From assembly GCF_016907435.1 (NCBI RefSeq), contig NZ_JAFBBZ010000001.1, positions 1,364,001 through 1,428,000 of the forward strand: 64,000 nucleotides of DNA, written 5' to 3'. Shown in pieces: positions 56,196 to 64,000 of this stretch. The position numbers and the translations under genes were made by a program. The DNA is from Nocardioides salarius. Its GTDB lineage: Bacteria > Actinomycetota > Actinomycetes > Propionibacteriales > Nocardioidaceae. The notes beneath the pieces were generated by a model. It had not been told where the DNA came from. It ran no database searches and saw nothing but the letters and a program-made list of their open reading frames with translations. The stretch's first letter is position 1, and every line of letters starts with the position of its first letter.

Positions 56196-56201
56196 TAGGC
56201 T
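56196..56201 (+). promoter_or_regulatory. -10 hexamer TAGGCT upstream of the lipoprotein gene
   Basis: Here the hexamer is 32 bases before the ATG at 56234, so this transcript has a normal leader. It would also serve gpmA. Confidence 0.4.
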
Positions 56202-56233
56202 GGGCCCGGCCGGCCCCACGACGAACCGAAGGC

Positions 56234-56881
56234 ATGAGACCCACGATGCTGATCCGCCGCAAGCTCGCGCTCGCCACCAGCGCGGTCGCGCTCGCCCTCC
56301 CCCTCACCTCGTGTGGTTTCGACTACGCGACCGACCGGCCCTACACGCCGGCCGCCGGGGCCAACGAGCGCGACGCCGAGGTCGACGTGCTCGGCGCGGC
56401 CGTCGTGGCCAGCGCCGACGGCGCGGGCACCTTCATCGCCGGGCTCTCCAACAACTCCTCCAGCGAGTCGGTGACCTGGGAGTCCCTCAACAGCGAGGAC
56501 GGCCAGCTCAGCGCCGAGGTCGACCCGCGCGAGATCGCGCCGCTGGGCTTCGAGAACCTCTCCCAGGAGGGCAACGGCGTCGCCGTCACCGGCGACTTCA
56601 CCGCCGGTGACTACCTGTCGCTGCGCCTGGGCTTCTCCAACGGCGACACGGTGGCCGTCAAGGTGCCGGTCGTGACCAATTGCGACGAGTTCGAGGGCTT
56701 CGACCACGCCACCGAGTCCGGCGAGGCGGGCGAGGCGGGCGAGGCGGGCGAGGCGGGCGAGACCTACGAATGCGAGCCCCTCGAGCCGGTGCGCGAGTAC
56801 GGCCCCGGCGAGGAGGGCGAGGAGGGCGACGAGCTGGTGCCCGAGGGCGGCGCCGAGTCGGAGCCGGAGGGCACCCAGTGA
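56234..56881 (+). CDS. Lipoprotein of unknown function
   Basis: 215 residues. Lipobox '[11 protein letters not shown]' (Cys near 25 with ATG 56234; ATG 56246 is an alternative). The mature part resembles small DUF4352/CopC-size beta-sandwich lipoproteins: '[20 protein letters not shown]' and '[20 protein letters not shown]'. A 'GEA' tripeptide repeats four times (9-base repeat, 56719-56760), followed by an acidic tail. Stop overlaps gpmA (GTGA). Confidence 0.78.
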   Translation: MRPTMLIRRKLALATSAVALALPLTSCGFDYATDRPYTPAAGANERDAEVDVLGAAVVASADGAGTFIAGLSNNSSSESVTWESLNSEDGQLSAEVDPREIAPLGFENLSQEGNGVAVTGDFTAGDYLSLRLGFSNGDTVAVKVPVVTNCDEFEGFDHATESGEAGEAGEAGEAGETYECEPLEPVREYGPGEEGEEGDELVPEGGAESEPEGTQ

Positions 56882-57630
56882 GCACCCCGACCAGCACCCT
56901 GATCCTGCTCCGCCACGGCGAGAGCACCTGGAACGCCAAGAACCTCTTCACCGGCTGGGTCGACGTGCCGCTGACCGAGAAGGGCGAGGCCGAGGCCCGC
57001 CGCGGCGGCGAGCTGATGCGCGAGGCCGGGCTGCTGCCCGACGTCGTGCACACCTCCCTGCTGCGCCGCGCGATCTCCACCACCGGGCTCGCGCTCGACG
57101 CCTGCGACCGGCACTGGATCCCCGTGCACCGCTCGTGGCGGCTCAACGAGCGCCACTACGGCGCACTGCAGGGCAAGGACAAGAAGCAGACCCTTGAGCA
57201 GTACGGCGAGGAGCAGTTCATGGCCTGGCGCCGCTCCTTCGACGTGCCGCCTCCGCCGATCGAGGACGACCACGAGTTCTCGCAGCGCCACGACCCGCGC
57301 TACGCCGACCTCGGCGACGACATGCCGCGCACCGAGTGCCTCAAGGACGTCATCGAGCGCTTCCTGCCCTACTGGGAGTCGGCGGTCGTGCCCGACCTGC
57401 GCGCCGGCCGGGTGACCCTGGTCGCCGCCCACGGCAACAGCCTGCGCGCGCTGGTCAAGCACCTCGACGGCATCGGCGACGACGAGATCGCCGGGCTCAA
57501 CATCCCCACCGGCATGCCGCTGGTCTACGAGCTCGACGACGACCTGCGCCCCACCGTCCCCGGTGGGCGCTACCTCGACCCCGACGCCGCCGAGGCGGCC
57601 GCCGCGGCCGTGGCCTCCCAGGGTCGCTGA
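56878..57630 (+). CDS. gpmA: 2,3-bisphosphoglycerate-dependent phosphoglycerate mutase
   Basis: 250 residues from GTG 56878. Catalytic His in '[20 protein letters not shown]' (residue 13), '[16 protein letters not shown]', '[16 protein letters not shown]' and '[17 protein letters not shown]' are the family blocks. It interconverts 3- and 2-phosphoglycerate in glycolysis. Upstream of phoU/senX3/regX3, as gpm1-senX3-regX3 in mycobacteria. Confidence 0.95.
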   Translation: MSTPTSTLILLRHGESTWNAKNLFTGWVDVPLTEKGEAEARRGGELMREAGLLPDVVHTSLLRRAISTTGLALDACDRHWIPVHRSWRLNERHYGALQGKDKKQTLEQYGEEQFMAWRRSFDVPPPPIEDDHEFSQRHDPRYADLGDDMPRTECLKDVIERFLPYWESAVVPDLRAGRVTLVAAHGNSLRALVKHLDGIGDDEIAGLNIPTGMPLVYELDDDLRPTVPGGRYLDPDAAEAAAAAVASQGR

Positions 57631-57698
57631 CCCGGCCCGTATCTCCCGCCGACCCGGCCCGTTCTTCGCGCCGAGCCGGCCCGTTCTGCGCCTCGAGC
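57629..57698 (+). repeat. Stop-proximal 22 bp unit array, convergent pair 3
   Basis: Three and a bit units with exact 22-base period: 57629 (GACCCGGCCCGTATCTCCC), 57651 (GACCCGGCCCGTTCTTCGC), 57673 (GAGCCGGCCCGTTCTGCGC) and 57695 (partial). The first starts inside the gpmA stop. Confidence 0.85.
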
Positions 57699-57712
57699 CG
57701 GCCTGAAATGAC

Positions 57713-57750
57713 CGTACGCCGACCCCTCCCGCAGGAGGAGCCGGCGTACG
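57713..57750. terminator. Hairpin between gpmA and phoU
   Basis: CGTACGCCG (57713-57721) pairs with CGGCGTACG (57742-57750), with an inner CCTCC/GGAGG stem. It serves the convergent pair. Confidence 0.65.
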
Positions 57751-57770
57751 ACGGTCGGTGGGCGGGCGGC

Positions 57771-58427
57771 TCAGAGCTCGCCGCGGTGCGGCTTCTCGCC
57801 GGTGACCACGAAGACGACGCGGTTGGCGATCGAGACGGCGTGGTCGGCGATGCGCTCGTAGTAGCGGCCCAGCAGGGCCACGTCGACCGCGGCCTCGACG
57901 CCGTGCGCCCAGTCGTCGCCGAGCAGCTGGGTGAAGCTGTGGCGGCGCAGCTGGTCCATCACCTCGTCGTCACGGCCCAGCTCGATGGCCGCCGACACGT
58001 CGCGGTGGCGGATGATCTGCCCGACCCGGCGCACCATGTCCTCGGCGGTCTCGGCCATCTTGGTCATCGTGTCGCTGATGCCCTCGGGCACCGCCACGTT
58101 GGGCACGCGCAGGCGGGCGATCTTGGCGACGTGCACCGACAGGTCGCCCATCCGCTCGAGCTCGGTGACCATCCGCAGCGCCGCGATGATGACGCGCAGG
58201 TCGCCGGCCACCGGCTGCTGCAGGCTGAGCAGCTCGAAGGCCGACTCCTCGACCTTCTCGCGGGCCCGGTCGATCTCGACGTCATCGGTGATCACCTGCT
58301 CCGCGACCGCGGCGTCGCCGCTCATCAGGGCCTCGGTGGATCGACGGACCGCGACCTCGACCTGGCCGCAGATGGCGGTCAGGTCGTCGAAGACGGCATC
58401 GAGCTGCTCATGGAAGACGTCACGCAT
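57771..58427 (-). CDS. phoU: Phosphate transport/signalling regulator PhoU
   Basis: 218 residues. Two three-helix repeats, each with a metal-binding E/DXXXD helix: 'ELERMGDLSVHVAKIARL' and 'YYERIADHAVSIANRVVF'. PhoU restrains the SenX3-type kinase when phosphate is plentiful. The start ATG 58427 follows a -10 (58440-58435). It is divergent from senX3 rather than beside pst genes. Confidence 0.95.
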   Translation of the reverse strand: MRDVFHEQLDAVFDDLTAICGQVEVAVRRSTEALMSGDAAVAEQVITDDVEIDRAREKVEESAFELLSLQQPVAGDLRVIIAALRMVTELERMGDLSVHVAKIARLRVPNVAVPEGISDTMTKMAETAEDMVRRVGQIIRHRDVSAAIELGRDDEVMDQLRRHSFTQLLGDDWAHGVEAAVDVALLGRYYERIADHAVSIANRVVFVVTGEKPHRGEL

Positions 58428-58434
58428 GGGGCAG

Positions 58435-58440
58435 AGCCTA
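58435..58440 (-). promoter_or_regulatory. -10 hexamer TAGGCT of phoU
   Basis: Seven bases before ATG 58427 on the minus strand. Confidence 0.5.
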
Positions 58441-58482
58441 GGCAATGGAACCGGCGGGCGGGTGTCTGGCCGTCGCGGCGCG

Positions 58483-58504
58483 GTGAACGCGGGATGAACG
58501 TTGC
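58483..58504. promoter_or_regulatory. PHO-box-like direct repeat in the phoU/senX3 region
   Basis: On the plus strand GTGAACGCGGG and ATGAACGTTGC form two 11-base direct repeats; read on the minus strand they give GTTCATC and GTTCACC, the unit of PHO boxes bound by PhoP/RegX3-type regulators. They end 42 bases before the senX3 -10. Confidence 0.65.
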
Positions 58505-58546
58505 GAAGCCCGGGCTCGCCGAAGGGGTGCTCGGTGGCAGGCTGCG

Positions 58547-58552
58547 TACGAT
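58547..58552 (+). promoter_or_regulatory. -10 hexamer TACGAT of senX3
   Basis: Seven bases before GTG 58560; used to choose that start. Confidence 0.5.
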
Positions 58553-58559
58553 CCTGCAC

Positions 58560-59708
58560 GTGGACCCGACGCTGCAGGCATTCCTCGCTGCCGTCGTGGG
58601 GGCGTTCGTCGCCGGCGCCGCGGTGCTGGCCTGGCACGTCAGCGACCGGCAGCAGCACACCGTGCCCGCCGCGCCCGAGCCGGTGCTGCCCTACGGGATC
58701 GGCTCGGTGCTCTCGGTGCTGCGCAGCTCGGCGGTCGTGGTCGACGAGGCCGACGTGGTGCTCAAGGCCAGCGCTCCGGCGTACGCGCTCGGGCTGGTGC
58801 GCGGCTCGCGGCTGGTCTCCGAGGCGCTGGCCGAGCAGGTCAGCGCCGTACGCCGCGACGGGCAGATCCGCGAGACCGAGATCCTGATGACCCGCCCCGG
58901 CGCGCCCTCGCGCCACGTCACGGCCCGGGTCGCGCCGCTGGGCTCGCGCCTGGTGCTGGCGCTGGTCGAGGACCGCACCCGCGAGCGGCGCATCGAGGAG
59001 GTGCGCCGCGACTTCGTCGCCAACGTCTCCCACGAGCTCAAGACCCCGGTGGGTGCGATCCGGCTGCTCTCGGAGGCGATGGTCGACGCCGCCGACGACC
59101 CCGAGGCGGTCAAGCGGTTCGCGGCGCGGATGGGCACCGAGAGCGACCGGCTCTCCAAGCTGGTGCAGCAGATCATCGAGCTCTCGCGCCTGCAGGCCGA
59201 CGACCCGCTCGACGCGCCGGTCGCGGTGCACCTCGACGACGTGATCCGCTCGGCGGTCGACGCCTCGGCCATCGATGCCGCCGCCAAGCGCATCCAGGTC
59301 GCGATCGGCGGCACCGGCGACGTGCAGGTCTTCGGCAACGAGAAGCAGGTGACCGCCGCGGTCTCCAACCTGGTCTCCAACGCCGTCTCCTACTCCGACC
59401 CCGACTCGACGGTGCTGGTCACCACCCGCATCGACGACGGGTCGGTCGACGTCTCGGTGGTCGACCAGGGCATCGGCATCCCCGCCGACGAGCTGGACCG
59501 CATCTTCGAGCGCTTCTACCGCGTCGACCCCGCGCGCCACCGCTCCACCGGCGGCACCGGGCTCGGCCTGTCCATCGTCAAGCACGTCGCCGCCACCCAT
59601 GGCGGCGAGGTCCGGGTCTGGTCGGCGGAGGGGCAGGGGTCTACGTTCACCCTGACCCTGCCCCAGCACTTCGGGTCCGAGAGGAAAGAGCAGGAGGACA
59701 CCCCGTGA
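58560..59708 (+). CDS. senX3: Sensor histidine kinase SenX3
   Basis: 382 residues from GTG 58560. One N-terminal membrane helix ('AFLAAVVGAFVAGAAVLAW'), a PAS-like domain (about 45-140), phosphoacceptor His in 'FVANVSHELKTPVGAIRLLS' near 154, and an ATPase domain ('VSNLVSNAVSYSD', 'VVDQGIGIPADELDRIFERF', 'GGTGLGLSIVKH'). It phosphorylates RegX3 under phosphate limitation. An in-frame ATG at 58494 is rejected because it would put the PHO-box and the -10 inside the gene. Confidence 0.93.
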   Translation: MDPTLQAFLAAVVGAFVAGAAVLAWHVSDRQQHTVPAAPEPVLPYGIGSVLSVLRSSAVVVDEADVVLKASAPAYALGLVRGSRLVSEALAEQVSAVRRDGQIRETEILMTRPGAPSRHVTARVAPLGSRLVLALVEDRTRERRIEEVRRDFVANVSHELKTPVGAIRLLSEAMVDAADDPEAVKRFAARMGTESDRLSKLVQQIIELSRLQADDPLDAPVAVHLDDVIRSAVDASAIDAAAKRIQVAIGGTGDVQVFGNEKQVTAAVSNLVSNAVSYSDPDSTVLVTTRIDDGSVDVSVVDQGIGIPADELDRIFERFYRVDPARHRSTGGTGLGLSIVKHVAATHGGEVRVWSAEGQGSTFTLTLPQHFGSERKEQEDTP

Positions 59709-60382
59709 CACGGGTACTGGTCGTCGAGGACGAAGAGAGCTACAGCGACGCGCTCGCCTACATGCTGCGCAAGGAGGGCTACGAGGTCGCGATCGCGGCC
59801 GACGGCAACGCCGCCCTGGTCGAGTTCGACCGCAACGGCGCCGACATCGTGCTGCTGGACCTGATGCTGCCGGGCATCCCCGGCACCGAGGTGTGCCGCA
59901 CCATCCGGCAGACCTCCAGCGTGCCGGTCATCATGGTCAGCGCGAAGGACGACGAGGTCGACAAGGTGGTGGGCCTCGAGCTCGGCGCCGACGACTACGT
60001 CACCAAGCCCTACTCCCCCCGCGAGCTGGTCGCGCGCATCCGCGCGGTCCTGCGCCGCGGCACCGAGCCCGACGCTGCCCCGGCGACCCTCGAGGCCGGT
60101 CCGGTGCGGATGGACGTCGAGCGGCACGTGGTGACCGTCGACGGCAACGAGCAGCGGCTGCCGCTCAAGGAGTTCGAGCTGCTCGAGATGTTCCTGCGCA
60201 ACCCCGGGCGGGTGCTGACCCGCGGCCAGCTCATCGACCGGGTCTGGGGCTCCGACTACGTCGGCGACACCAAGACCCTCGACGTGCACGTCAAGCGGCT
60301 GCGCGCCAAGCTCGAGCCCGACCCGGGCGAGCCGAAGTACCTGGTGACGGTGCGGGGGCTGGGCTACAAGCTCGACCTGTGA
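59705..60382 (+). CDS. regX3: Response regulator RegX3
   Basis: 225 residues from GTG 59705, overlapping senX3 (GTGA). Receiver domain with 'VLVVEDEESYSDALAYMLRK', phosphoacceptor Asp in 'IVLLDLMLPG', Thr/Lys in 'VMVSAKDDE' and 'DYVTKPYSPREL'; OmpR/PhoB winged helix with 'LPLKEFELLEMFLRNPGRVL' and 'LDVHVKRLRAKLE'. It controls phosphate-starvation genes, probably including its own operon via the 58483 repeat. Confidence 0.95.
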   Translation: MTRVLVVEDEESYSDALAYMLRKEGYEVAIAADGNAALVEFDRNGADIVLLDLMLPGIPGTEVCRTIRQTSSVPVIMVSAKDDEVDKVVGLELGADDYVTKPYSPRELVARIRAVLRRGTEPDAAPATLEAGPVRMDVERHVVTVDGNEQRLPLKEFELLEMFLRNPGRVLTRGQLIDRVWGSDYVGDTKTLDVHVKRLRAKLEPDPGEPKYLVTVRGLGYKLDL

Positions 60383-60435
60383 GGCGGCGGCGTACGACGA
60401 CCGAAACCCGCGCGACCCGGCGTCATGGGTCACCG

Positions 60436-60441
60436 TAGGCT
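60436..60441 (+). promoter_or_regulatory. -10 hexamer TAGGCT of the EamA transporter gene
   Basis: Six bases before GTG 60448; leaderless. Confidence 0.5.
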
Positions 60442-60447
60442 TCGGTC

Positions 60448-61395
60448 GTGACGACCACCCGCCCCGAGAGCACGCGCTCCGCGTCCCCCGCGCCCACCTC
60501 GCCCGCGTCCTGGCTGCCGCTGGCGGCGGTGGCCACGACGCTGGTGCTGTGGGCGTCGGCGTTCGTGGCGATCCGTCACCTGGGCGCCGACTTCTCGGCC
60601 GGCCCGCTCAGCCTGGGCCGCCTGCTCGTCGGCGCGCTGTGCCTGGGCGTCGTCGCCACCGCGACCCGCGGCGTACCCCGCCCGACCCGGCGCGAGTGGG
60701 TCTCGCTGGTCGCGATCGGGGTGCTGTGGTTCGGCATCTACAACGTCGCGCTCAACGAGGGCGAGCAGCGCGTCGACGCCGGCACCGCCGCGATGCTGAT
60801 CCAGCTCTCGCCGGTGCTGGTGGCGCTGCTGGCCGCGGTCTTCCTCGACGAGCGGTTCACCGCCTACCTCGGCATCGGCCTGGCGCTGGCCTTCGGCGGG
60901 GTCGCGCTGATCGGGCTGTCGACCTCGCAGAGCCAGGGTCGCGACCTGGTCGGCGTCTTCCTGGTGCTGCTCAGCGCCGTCGTGTACGCCGTCAGCCTGA
61001 TCCTGCAGAAGCCGCTGATGAAGCGCCTGGCCGCCGTGCACGTGACCTGGCTGGCCTGCACCGTCGGGGCGGTCGTCTGCCTGCCGTTCCTGCCCACCCT
61101 GGTCGAGGAGGTGCGGGTCGCGCCGACCTCGTCGGTGCTGTGGGTGGTCTACCTGGGCATCTTCCCCACCGCGATCGCCTTCACCACCTACGCCTACGCC
61201 CTGACCCACATGAACGCCGGCAGCCTGAGCGTGACGACCTACCTGGTGCCGCCGATCACGATCGTGCTCGGCTGGATGCTGCTGGGCGAGACCCCGGCCG
61301 TGGCGGCGTACGCCGGCGGCGTGCTGGCGCTGGTCGGCGTCGCGGTCGCGCGGCGCAAGCCGCGGCGGGTCGAGCACCCGCCGGCGCCGGCCTGA
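60448..61395 (+). CDS. EamA/DMT family transporter
   Basis: 315 residues with ten membrane helices in two five-helix EamA repeats ('LVLWASAFVAIRHLGADFSA' opens the first, 'FLVLLSAVVYAVSLILQKPL' the second). 'AMLIQLSPVLVALLAAVFLD' is the repeat-end motif. Probably exports a metabolite such as an amino acid; substrate unknown. Confidence 0.9.
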   Translation: MTTTRPESTRSASPAPTSPASWLPLAAVATTLVLWASAFVAIRHLGADFSAGPLSLGRLLVGALCLGVVATATRGVPRPTRREWVSLVAIGVLWFGIYNVALNEGEQRVDAGTAAMLIQLSPVLVALLAAVFLDERFTAYLGIGLALAFGGVALIGLSTSQSQGRDLVGVFLVLLSAVVYAVSLILQKPLMKRLAAVHVTWLACTVGAVVCLPFLPTLVEEVRVAPTSSVLWVVYLGIFPTAIAFTTYAYALTHMNAGSLSVTTYLVPPITIVLGWMLLGETPAVAAYAGGVLALVGVAVARRKPRRVEHPPAPA

Positions 61396-61412
61396 GCGCG
61401 CGGGCGCGGGAA

Positions 61413-61469
61413 AGTCCCTGACGTTCCACACCGCTTCCCCGCGCGTCGCGGTGAGGAAGGTCAGGGACT
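61413..61469. terminator. Long inverted repeat between the EamA and sigma factor genes
   Basis: AGTCCCTGACGTTCC (61413-61427) pairs at 14 of 15 bases with 61455-61469, whose end overlaps the sigma factor stop; an inner ACCGC/GCGGT stem lies in the loop. Convergent genes on both sides. Confidence 0.65.
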
Positions 61470-62199
61470 ATCGGTCCTGGAGGGCCTCTCGCAGCGCCTT
61501 GGTGGCGCGGCTGCGCAGCTGGCTGACCCGCGACTCGGTCACGCCGAGGACCCGCCCGATCTCGGCGAGGGTCAGCCCCTCGAAGAAGTAGAGCGCCACC
61601 ACGATCCGGTCGCGCTCGGGCAGCCGGTGCACCGCGGGCATCAGCAGCTCGCGGGTGCCGTCGTCGTCGAAGGCCTCCTCGAGCCCGGCGTCCACCTGCT
61701 CGAGGTCGGCGAGGTCGTCGGTCGAGGCGTAGCCCACCCAGGAGCGCAGCTCGGTCGCGGCGCGCAGCTCACCGACGGACAGCCCGGTCTCGGCGGCGAC
61801 CTCGTCGTCGGTGGCCGGGCGGCCGAGCCGCTCGTGGAGGCCGGTGCGGGCCTGCTCGACCTCGCGGGCACGGGTGCGCACCGAGCGGGGCACCCAGTCG
61901 GCGGCGCGCACCGAGTCGAAGATCGCGCCGCGGATGCGCGGCACGGCGTACGTCGGGAAGGCCAGCCCCCGCTCGGGCTCGAACTTCTCCAGCGCGTCGA
62001 TCAGCCCGATCATCCCCTCGGAGACGACGTCGGCGTGCTCGACGCTGCGCGGCAGCCCGGTGCGGACCCGGCCGGCGACGTACTTGACCAGGGGCGAGTA
62101 GCGCAGCAGCAGCTCGTTGCGCGCCTCGAGGTCACGCTCGCCGCGCCAGGCCGCCCAGACGGGGTCGTCCTCGGGGGTGTCCTGCGGCCGCTCGGTCAC
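61468..62199 (-). CDS. Sigma-70 family factor, FliA/WhiG type
   Basis: 243 residues from GTG 62199. Region 2 'LLLRYSPLVKYVAGRVRTGL', 'HADVVSEGMIGLIDALEKFE' and 'FPTYAVPRIRGAIFDSVRAA', region 3 'VPRSVRTRAREVEQARTGLH' and region 4 'LPERDRIVVALYFFEGLTLA' with 'GVTESRVSQLRSRATKALRE'. It belongs to the WhiG/FliA group that directs motility or development genes. The prepilin genes next door are possible targets; no flagellar genes are in view. -10 TAGACA at 62211-62206. Confidence 0.93.
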   Translation of the reverse strand: MTERPQDTPEDDPVWAAWRGERDLEARNELLLRYSPLVKYVAGRVRTGLPRSVEHADVVSEGMIGLIDALEKFEPERGLAFPTYAVPRIRGAIFDSVRAADWVPRSVRTRAREVEQARTGLHERLGRPATDDEVAAETGLSVGELRAATELRSWVGYASTDDLADLEQVDAGLEEAFDDDGTRELLMPAVHRLPERDRIVVALYFFEGLTLAEIGRVLGVTESRVSQLRSRATKALREALQDR

Positions 62200-62205
62200 G
62201 GGACT

Positions 62206-62211
62206 TGTCTA
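62206..62211 (-). promoter_or_regulatory. -10 hexamer TAGACA of the sigma factor gene
   Basis: Minus strand, 6 bases before GTG 62199. Confidence 0.45.
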
Positions 62212-62228
62212 CCCGAGCAGGAACGACG

Positions 62229-62262
62229 ACGGCGCGCCGCCCCCGAGGGGACGGCGCGCCGT
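62229..62262 (-). terminator. Pilin gene terminator hairpin
   Basis: ACGGCGCGCCG (62229-62239) pairs with 62252-62262, and the loop holds an extra CCCC/GGGG stem. It starts 8 bases after the pilin stop. Confidence 0.75.
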
Positions 62263-62270
62263 GAAGAGAC

Positions 62271-62723
62271 TCAGCCCTGATCTGCAGCCGCGACCGCCGT
62301 GTATTCGGCAGTGCAGTCCACGCCAGTCAAGCCACCTTCGCCGGAGTCGTAGTAGAAGGTGTCGGTGCCCGCGGTTCCGCCCTCACGCGTTCCCGTGGCG
62401 CAGAATCCATCAGCATTGGCAGACACAAGCTTGATGACGTTGTTGCCCGTCTTCTTGAAGTCGTAACCGTCTGCGATAAGCAGCGCCATCTTATTGGCAT
62501 AGGCGTTGTTGTCGACGAGATAGGTGCCCTGGACAGTCCCGAGGTTCTTCAGATCCGACTGGACCGACGCGTCAGCCGCCTTCTCGCGCTGCGACAGGAA
62601 CACCGGGATCGCGATGGCGGCGAGCACGCCGATGATCAGGACGACGACGAGGAGCTCGATCAGGGTGAAGCCCTGGTCCTTGCGCTCCTCGGAGTCCGCG
62701 GGGCGGACAGGCAGCTTCAGCAT
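62271..62723 (-). CDS. Type IV pilin-like protein
   Basis: 150 residues with a strong ribosome site (AAGGAGAT). Prepilin peptidase site 'ERKDQG' then 'FTLIELLVVVLIIGVLAAIA' with Glu at +5, cut after Gly18. The helix continues into 'IPVFLSQREKAADASVQSDL'; the C-terminal part ('DNNAYANKMALLIADGYDF', one Cys pair) is the exposed head. Codons in the head half are clearly less GC-rich than in the helix and in neighbouring genes. Monocistronic, with its own terminator. Confidence 0.92.
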   Translation of the reverse strand: MLKLPVRPADSEERKDQGFTLIELLVVVLIIGVLAAIAIPVFLSQREKAADASVQSDLKNLGTVQGTYLVDNNAYANKMALLIADGYDFKKTGNNVIKLVSANADGFCATGTREGGTAGTDTFYYDSGEGGLTGVDCTAEYTAVAAADQG

Positions 62724-62915
62724 GGGGGGATCTCCTTGGGAGGGATGGAGTGGCGCCGTGCCGAGAGGGGGATAGCGCCGTGTGCACCCGGGGTGTCGGG
62801 GTCGGGGAGGCCCGCCTTGAGCCCGGTCTAGACCACCTGTCCAGCCCTCAAGGTGCCGGGCCCGGGCGCCGAGACCCACCGTGTCGACATCCCCCCGCGA
62901 CCGAGGAGCCCAGTC

Positions 62916-63392
62916 GTGCCCGCACGCCCCGACGACGGCGTCACCATGGTCGAGCTCGTGGTGGTGATCGCGATGATGGGCGCCCTGATGGCCTTCGCGG
63001 TGGTCGGCTGGTCGGCCTGGGCGCGCGCCTCCGCGCAGGACGGCGCCGCCTCGACGCTCGAGGGCACGCTGCGCCAGGCCCAGCAGCAGGCGGTCAGCGA
63101 CGGGTGGGCGACCTGCGTGCAGTTCGACGCGGCGGCCGACACCTGGACGACGTACGAGGGCGCGTGCGGCAGCGGCGGTGCCGTGCTCACCGGGCCGGTC
63201 GGCCTGGGTGACGGGCGGCTCGACCTCGTCGACGTGGCGTTCTCGCCGACCACCGGCGGCAGCACCGCCGGCGTCACCTTCTCGGCGCGCGGCACCGCCA
63301 CCCCGGGGCGGGTGCGGATCGCCCGCGACGGCAGCGACCGCGTCGTCACCATCGCGGTGGAGGGGCTGACCGGCCGTGTCACGACCCGCTGA
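62916..63392 (+). CDS. Minor pseudopilin, GspH/FimT type
   Basis: 158 residues from GTG 62916 with GAGGAG upstream. Cleavage site 'VPARPDDG' then 'VTMVELVVVIAMMGALMAFA' with Glu +5. The head has a beta-rich GspH-like pattern ('TCVQFDAAADTWTTYEGACG', 'VTFSARGTATPGRVRIARDG'). Probably primes or caps a type IV pilus. The 192-base region between it and the divergent pilin gene holds both promoters, neither clear. Confidence 0.85.
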   Translation: MPARPDDGVTMVELVVVIAMMGALMAFAVVGWSAWARASAQDGAASTLEGTLRQAQQQAVSDGWATCVQFDAAADTWTTYEGACGSGGAVLTGPVGLGDGRLDLVDVAFSPTTGGSTAGVTFSARGTATPGRVRIARDGSDRVVTIAVEGLTGRVTTR

Positions 63393-64000
63393 GGAGACGC
63401 GCGGGCAGACCCGCGACCAGGCCCACGACCAGGCCCCCGACGGAGGCTTCAGCCTCGTCGAGGTCGTGGTCTCGGTGGGCATCCTGGTGCTGCTGATCAC
63501 CTTCGTGCTGCCGGCGCTGCTGGTCGGCATCAAGGCCGACGCCGTCGCCCAGCGCACCACCCAGGCACGCAACCTCGCGCAGGCGCAGATGGAGCGCCTG
63601 CGCAACCTCCCCTTCCACGTCGCCTACGACGTCGGCAGCGAGTACGTCGACCTGCTCGACCGCTACTACGAGGACCTCGGCGCGCCCACCGCGACGGTCG
63701 TCTGCGGCCCCAGCGGCGACCGGACCGTGCCCACGACCGGCTGGACCGGCTACGTCACCGGTGCCGCCCGGTGCTCGTGGGAGCCGGCCACCGGCCCGTT
63801 CTTCCGGCAGGTGCAGGTCGGCAGCGGCGACGGCGCCGGGTTCGTCACCGTCACCACCACCCAGCTGCTCTCCGACGCCTCGCCGCCCCAGGTCGTGACC
63901 CCTCCGGCCGACTGGGACTCCCAGCGCAGCGGCCGGGACTCGCCGCCCGCCTCCCAGGTCGGGGTGACCGTGACCGTCTTCTCCTCGCTGGCCGGCGACC
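63376..64000 (+). CDS. Prepilin-type protein, 3' partial
   Basis: Open from GTG 63376 to the end of the window with no stop (208 codons). It overlaps the previous gene by 17 bases. A 24-residue hydrophilic leader ends 'QAPDGG', cut before 'FSLVEVVVSVGILVLLITFV' with Glu +5. This is a PilV/PilW-type minor pilin. The head contains two Cys ('TVVCGPSGD' and 'AARCSWEPA'). Confidence 0.85.
   Translation, partial: MSRPAEETRGQTRDQAHDQAPDGGFSLVEVVVSVGILVLLITFVLPALLVGIKADAVAQRTTQARNLAQAQMERLRNLPFHVAYDVGSEYVDLLDRYYEDLGAPTATVVCGPSGDRTVPTTGWTGYVTGAARCSWEPATGPFFRQVQVGSGDGAGFVTVTTTQLLSDASPPQVVTPPADWDSQRSGRDSPPASQVGVTVTVFSSLAGD

Noticed and set aside
56719..56760. A phase-variable repeat in the lipoprotein gene
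   Set aside because: The 9-base unit is a multiple of three, so copy changes would not shift the frame.
58494..58559. senX3 start at ATG 58494
   Set aside because: It lies inside the PHO-box-like repeat and upstream of the best -10 element.

Overview
The window is very GC-rich, dense actinobacterial chromosome. GTG starts and 1-4 base gene overlaps (ATGA, GTGA, TGATG) are common. Many start codons lie 6-9 bases after a TAGGCT-like -10 hexamer, which suggests leaderless mRNAs. Gene content and order (hflX-dapF-miaA-miaB-gluABCD; rsmI-tatD-rpfB-rsmA-ispE; carD-ispD/F-cysS-rlmB; gpmA-senX3-regX3) point to the Propionibacteriales, most likely Nocardioides or a close relative. That assignment is inference; there is no rRNA gene here.

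Layout. 1-9993: end of a PhoX-like phosphatase, hflX, a P-loop kinase, an alpha/beta hydrolase, an HSD10-like SDR, dapF with an FMN oxidase, gamma-glutamyltransferase, a DHFR-like reductase and miaA. 10041-11578: five overlapping small genes around a NUDIX hydrolase. 11641-17586: an AbiEi/DUF559-like gene, miaB and the glutamate-type transporter gluABCD. 17614-22196: DUF4442, a CsoR-fold regulator without cysteine ligands, a VOC protein, tam with a divergent PecS/TamR-type MarR gene, and an ABC-F ATPase. 22196-28265: ispE, rsmA, rpfB, tatD, a hydrolase, rsmI and tRNA-Thr(UGU). 28315-33548: an SDR with a KstR-like operator, a GH13 glycosidase, a DUF4032 protein and an intact IS30-family element. 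33718-41278: a branched-chain-type ABC transporter operon with a fused LivH-LivM permease, a large secreted protein and a zinc-motif membrane protein. 41551-49136: GMC oxidoreductase and aldehyde dehydrogenase, a metallophosphoesterase, rlmB and cysS. 49350-57630: secreted C39-like peptidase, molybdopterin oxidoreductase, ispF, ispD, an IspD-like second gene, carD, a UbiA-type protein, a lipoprotein and gpmA. 57771-60382: phoU and senX3-regX3 with a PHO-box-like repeat. 60448-64000: an EamA transporter, a WhiG/FliA-type sigma factor and three prepilin-like genes, the last cut by the window end.

How the parts work together: isoprenoid precursor genes (ispD, ispE, ispF), tRNA/rRNA modification (miaA, miaB, rsmA, rsmI, rlmB), lysine/peptidoglycan supply (dapF), resuscitation (rpfB), phosphate sensing (senX3, regX3, phoU) and nutrient uptake (glutamate-type and Liv-type ABC systems) form an ordinary housekeeping background.

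The most unusual signals are two. First, the two IspD-like proteins encoded convergently at 53019-54489 keep complementary halves of the IspD active site, which suggests a heterodimeric cytidylyltransferase. Second, the intergenic regions are full of short repeated words: a roughly 22 bp unit array after stop codons at three convergent gene pairs (one split by the IS30 element), a two-copy double-hairpin element, long palindromes, and locus-private inverted words.
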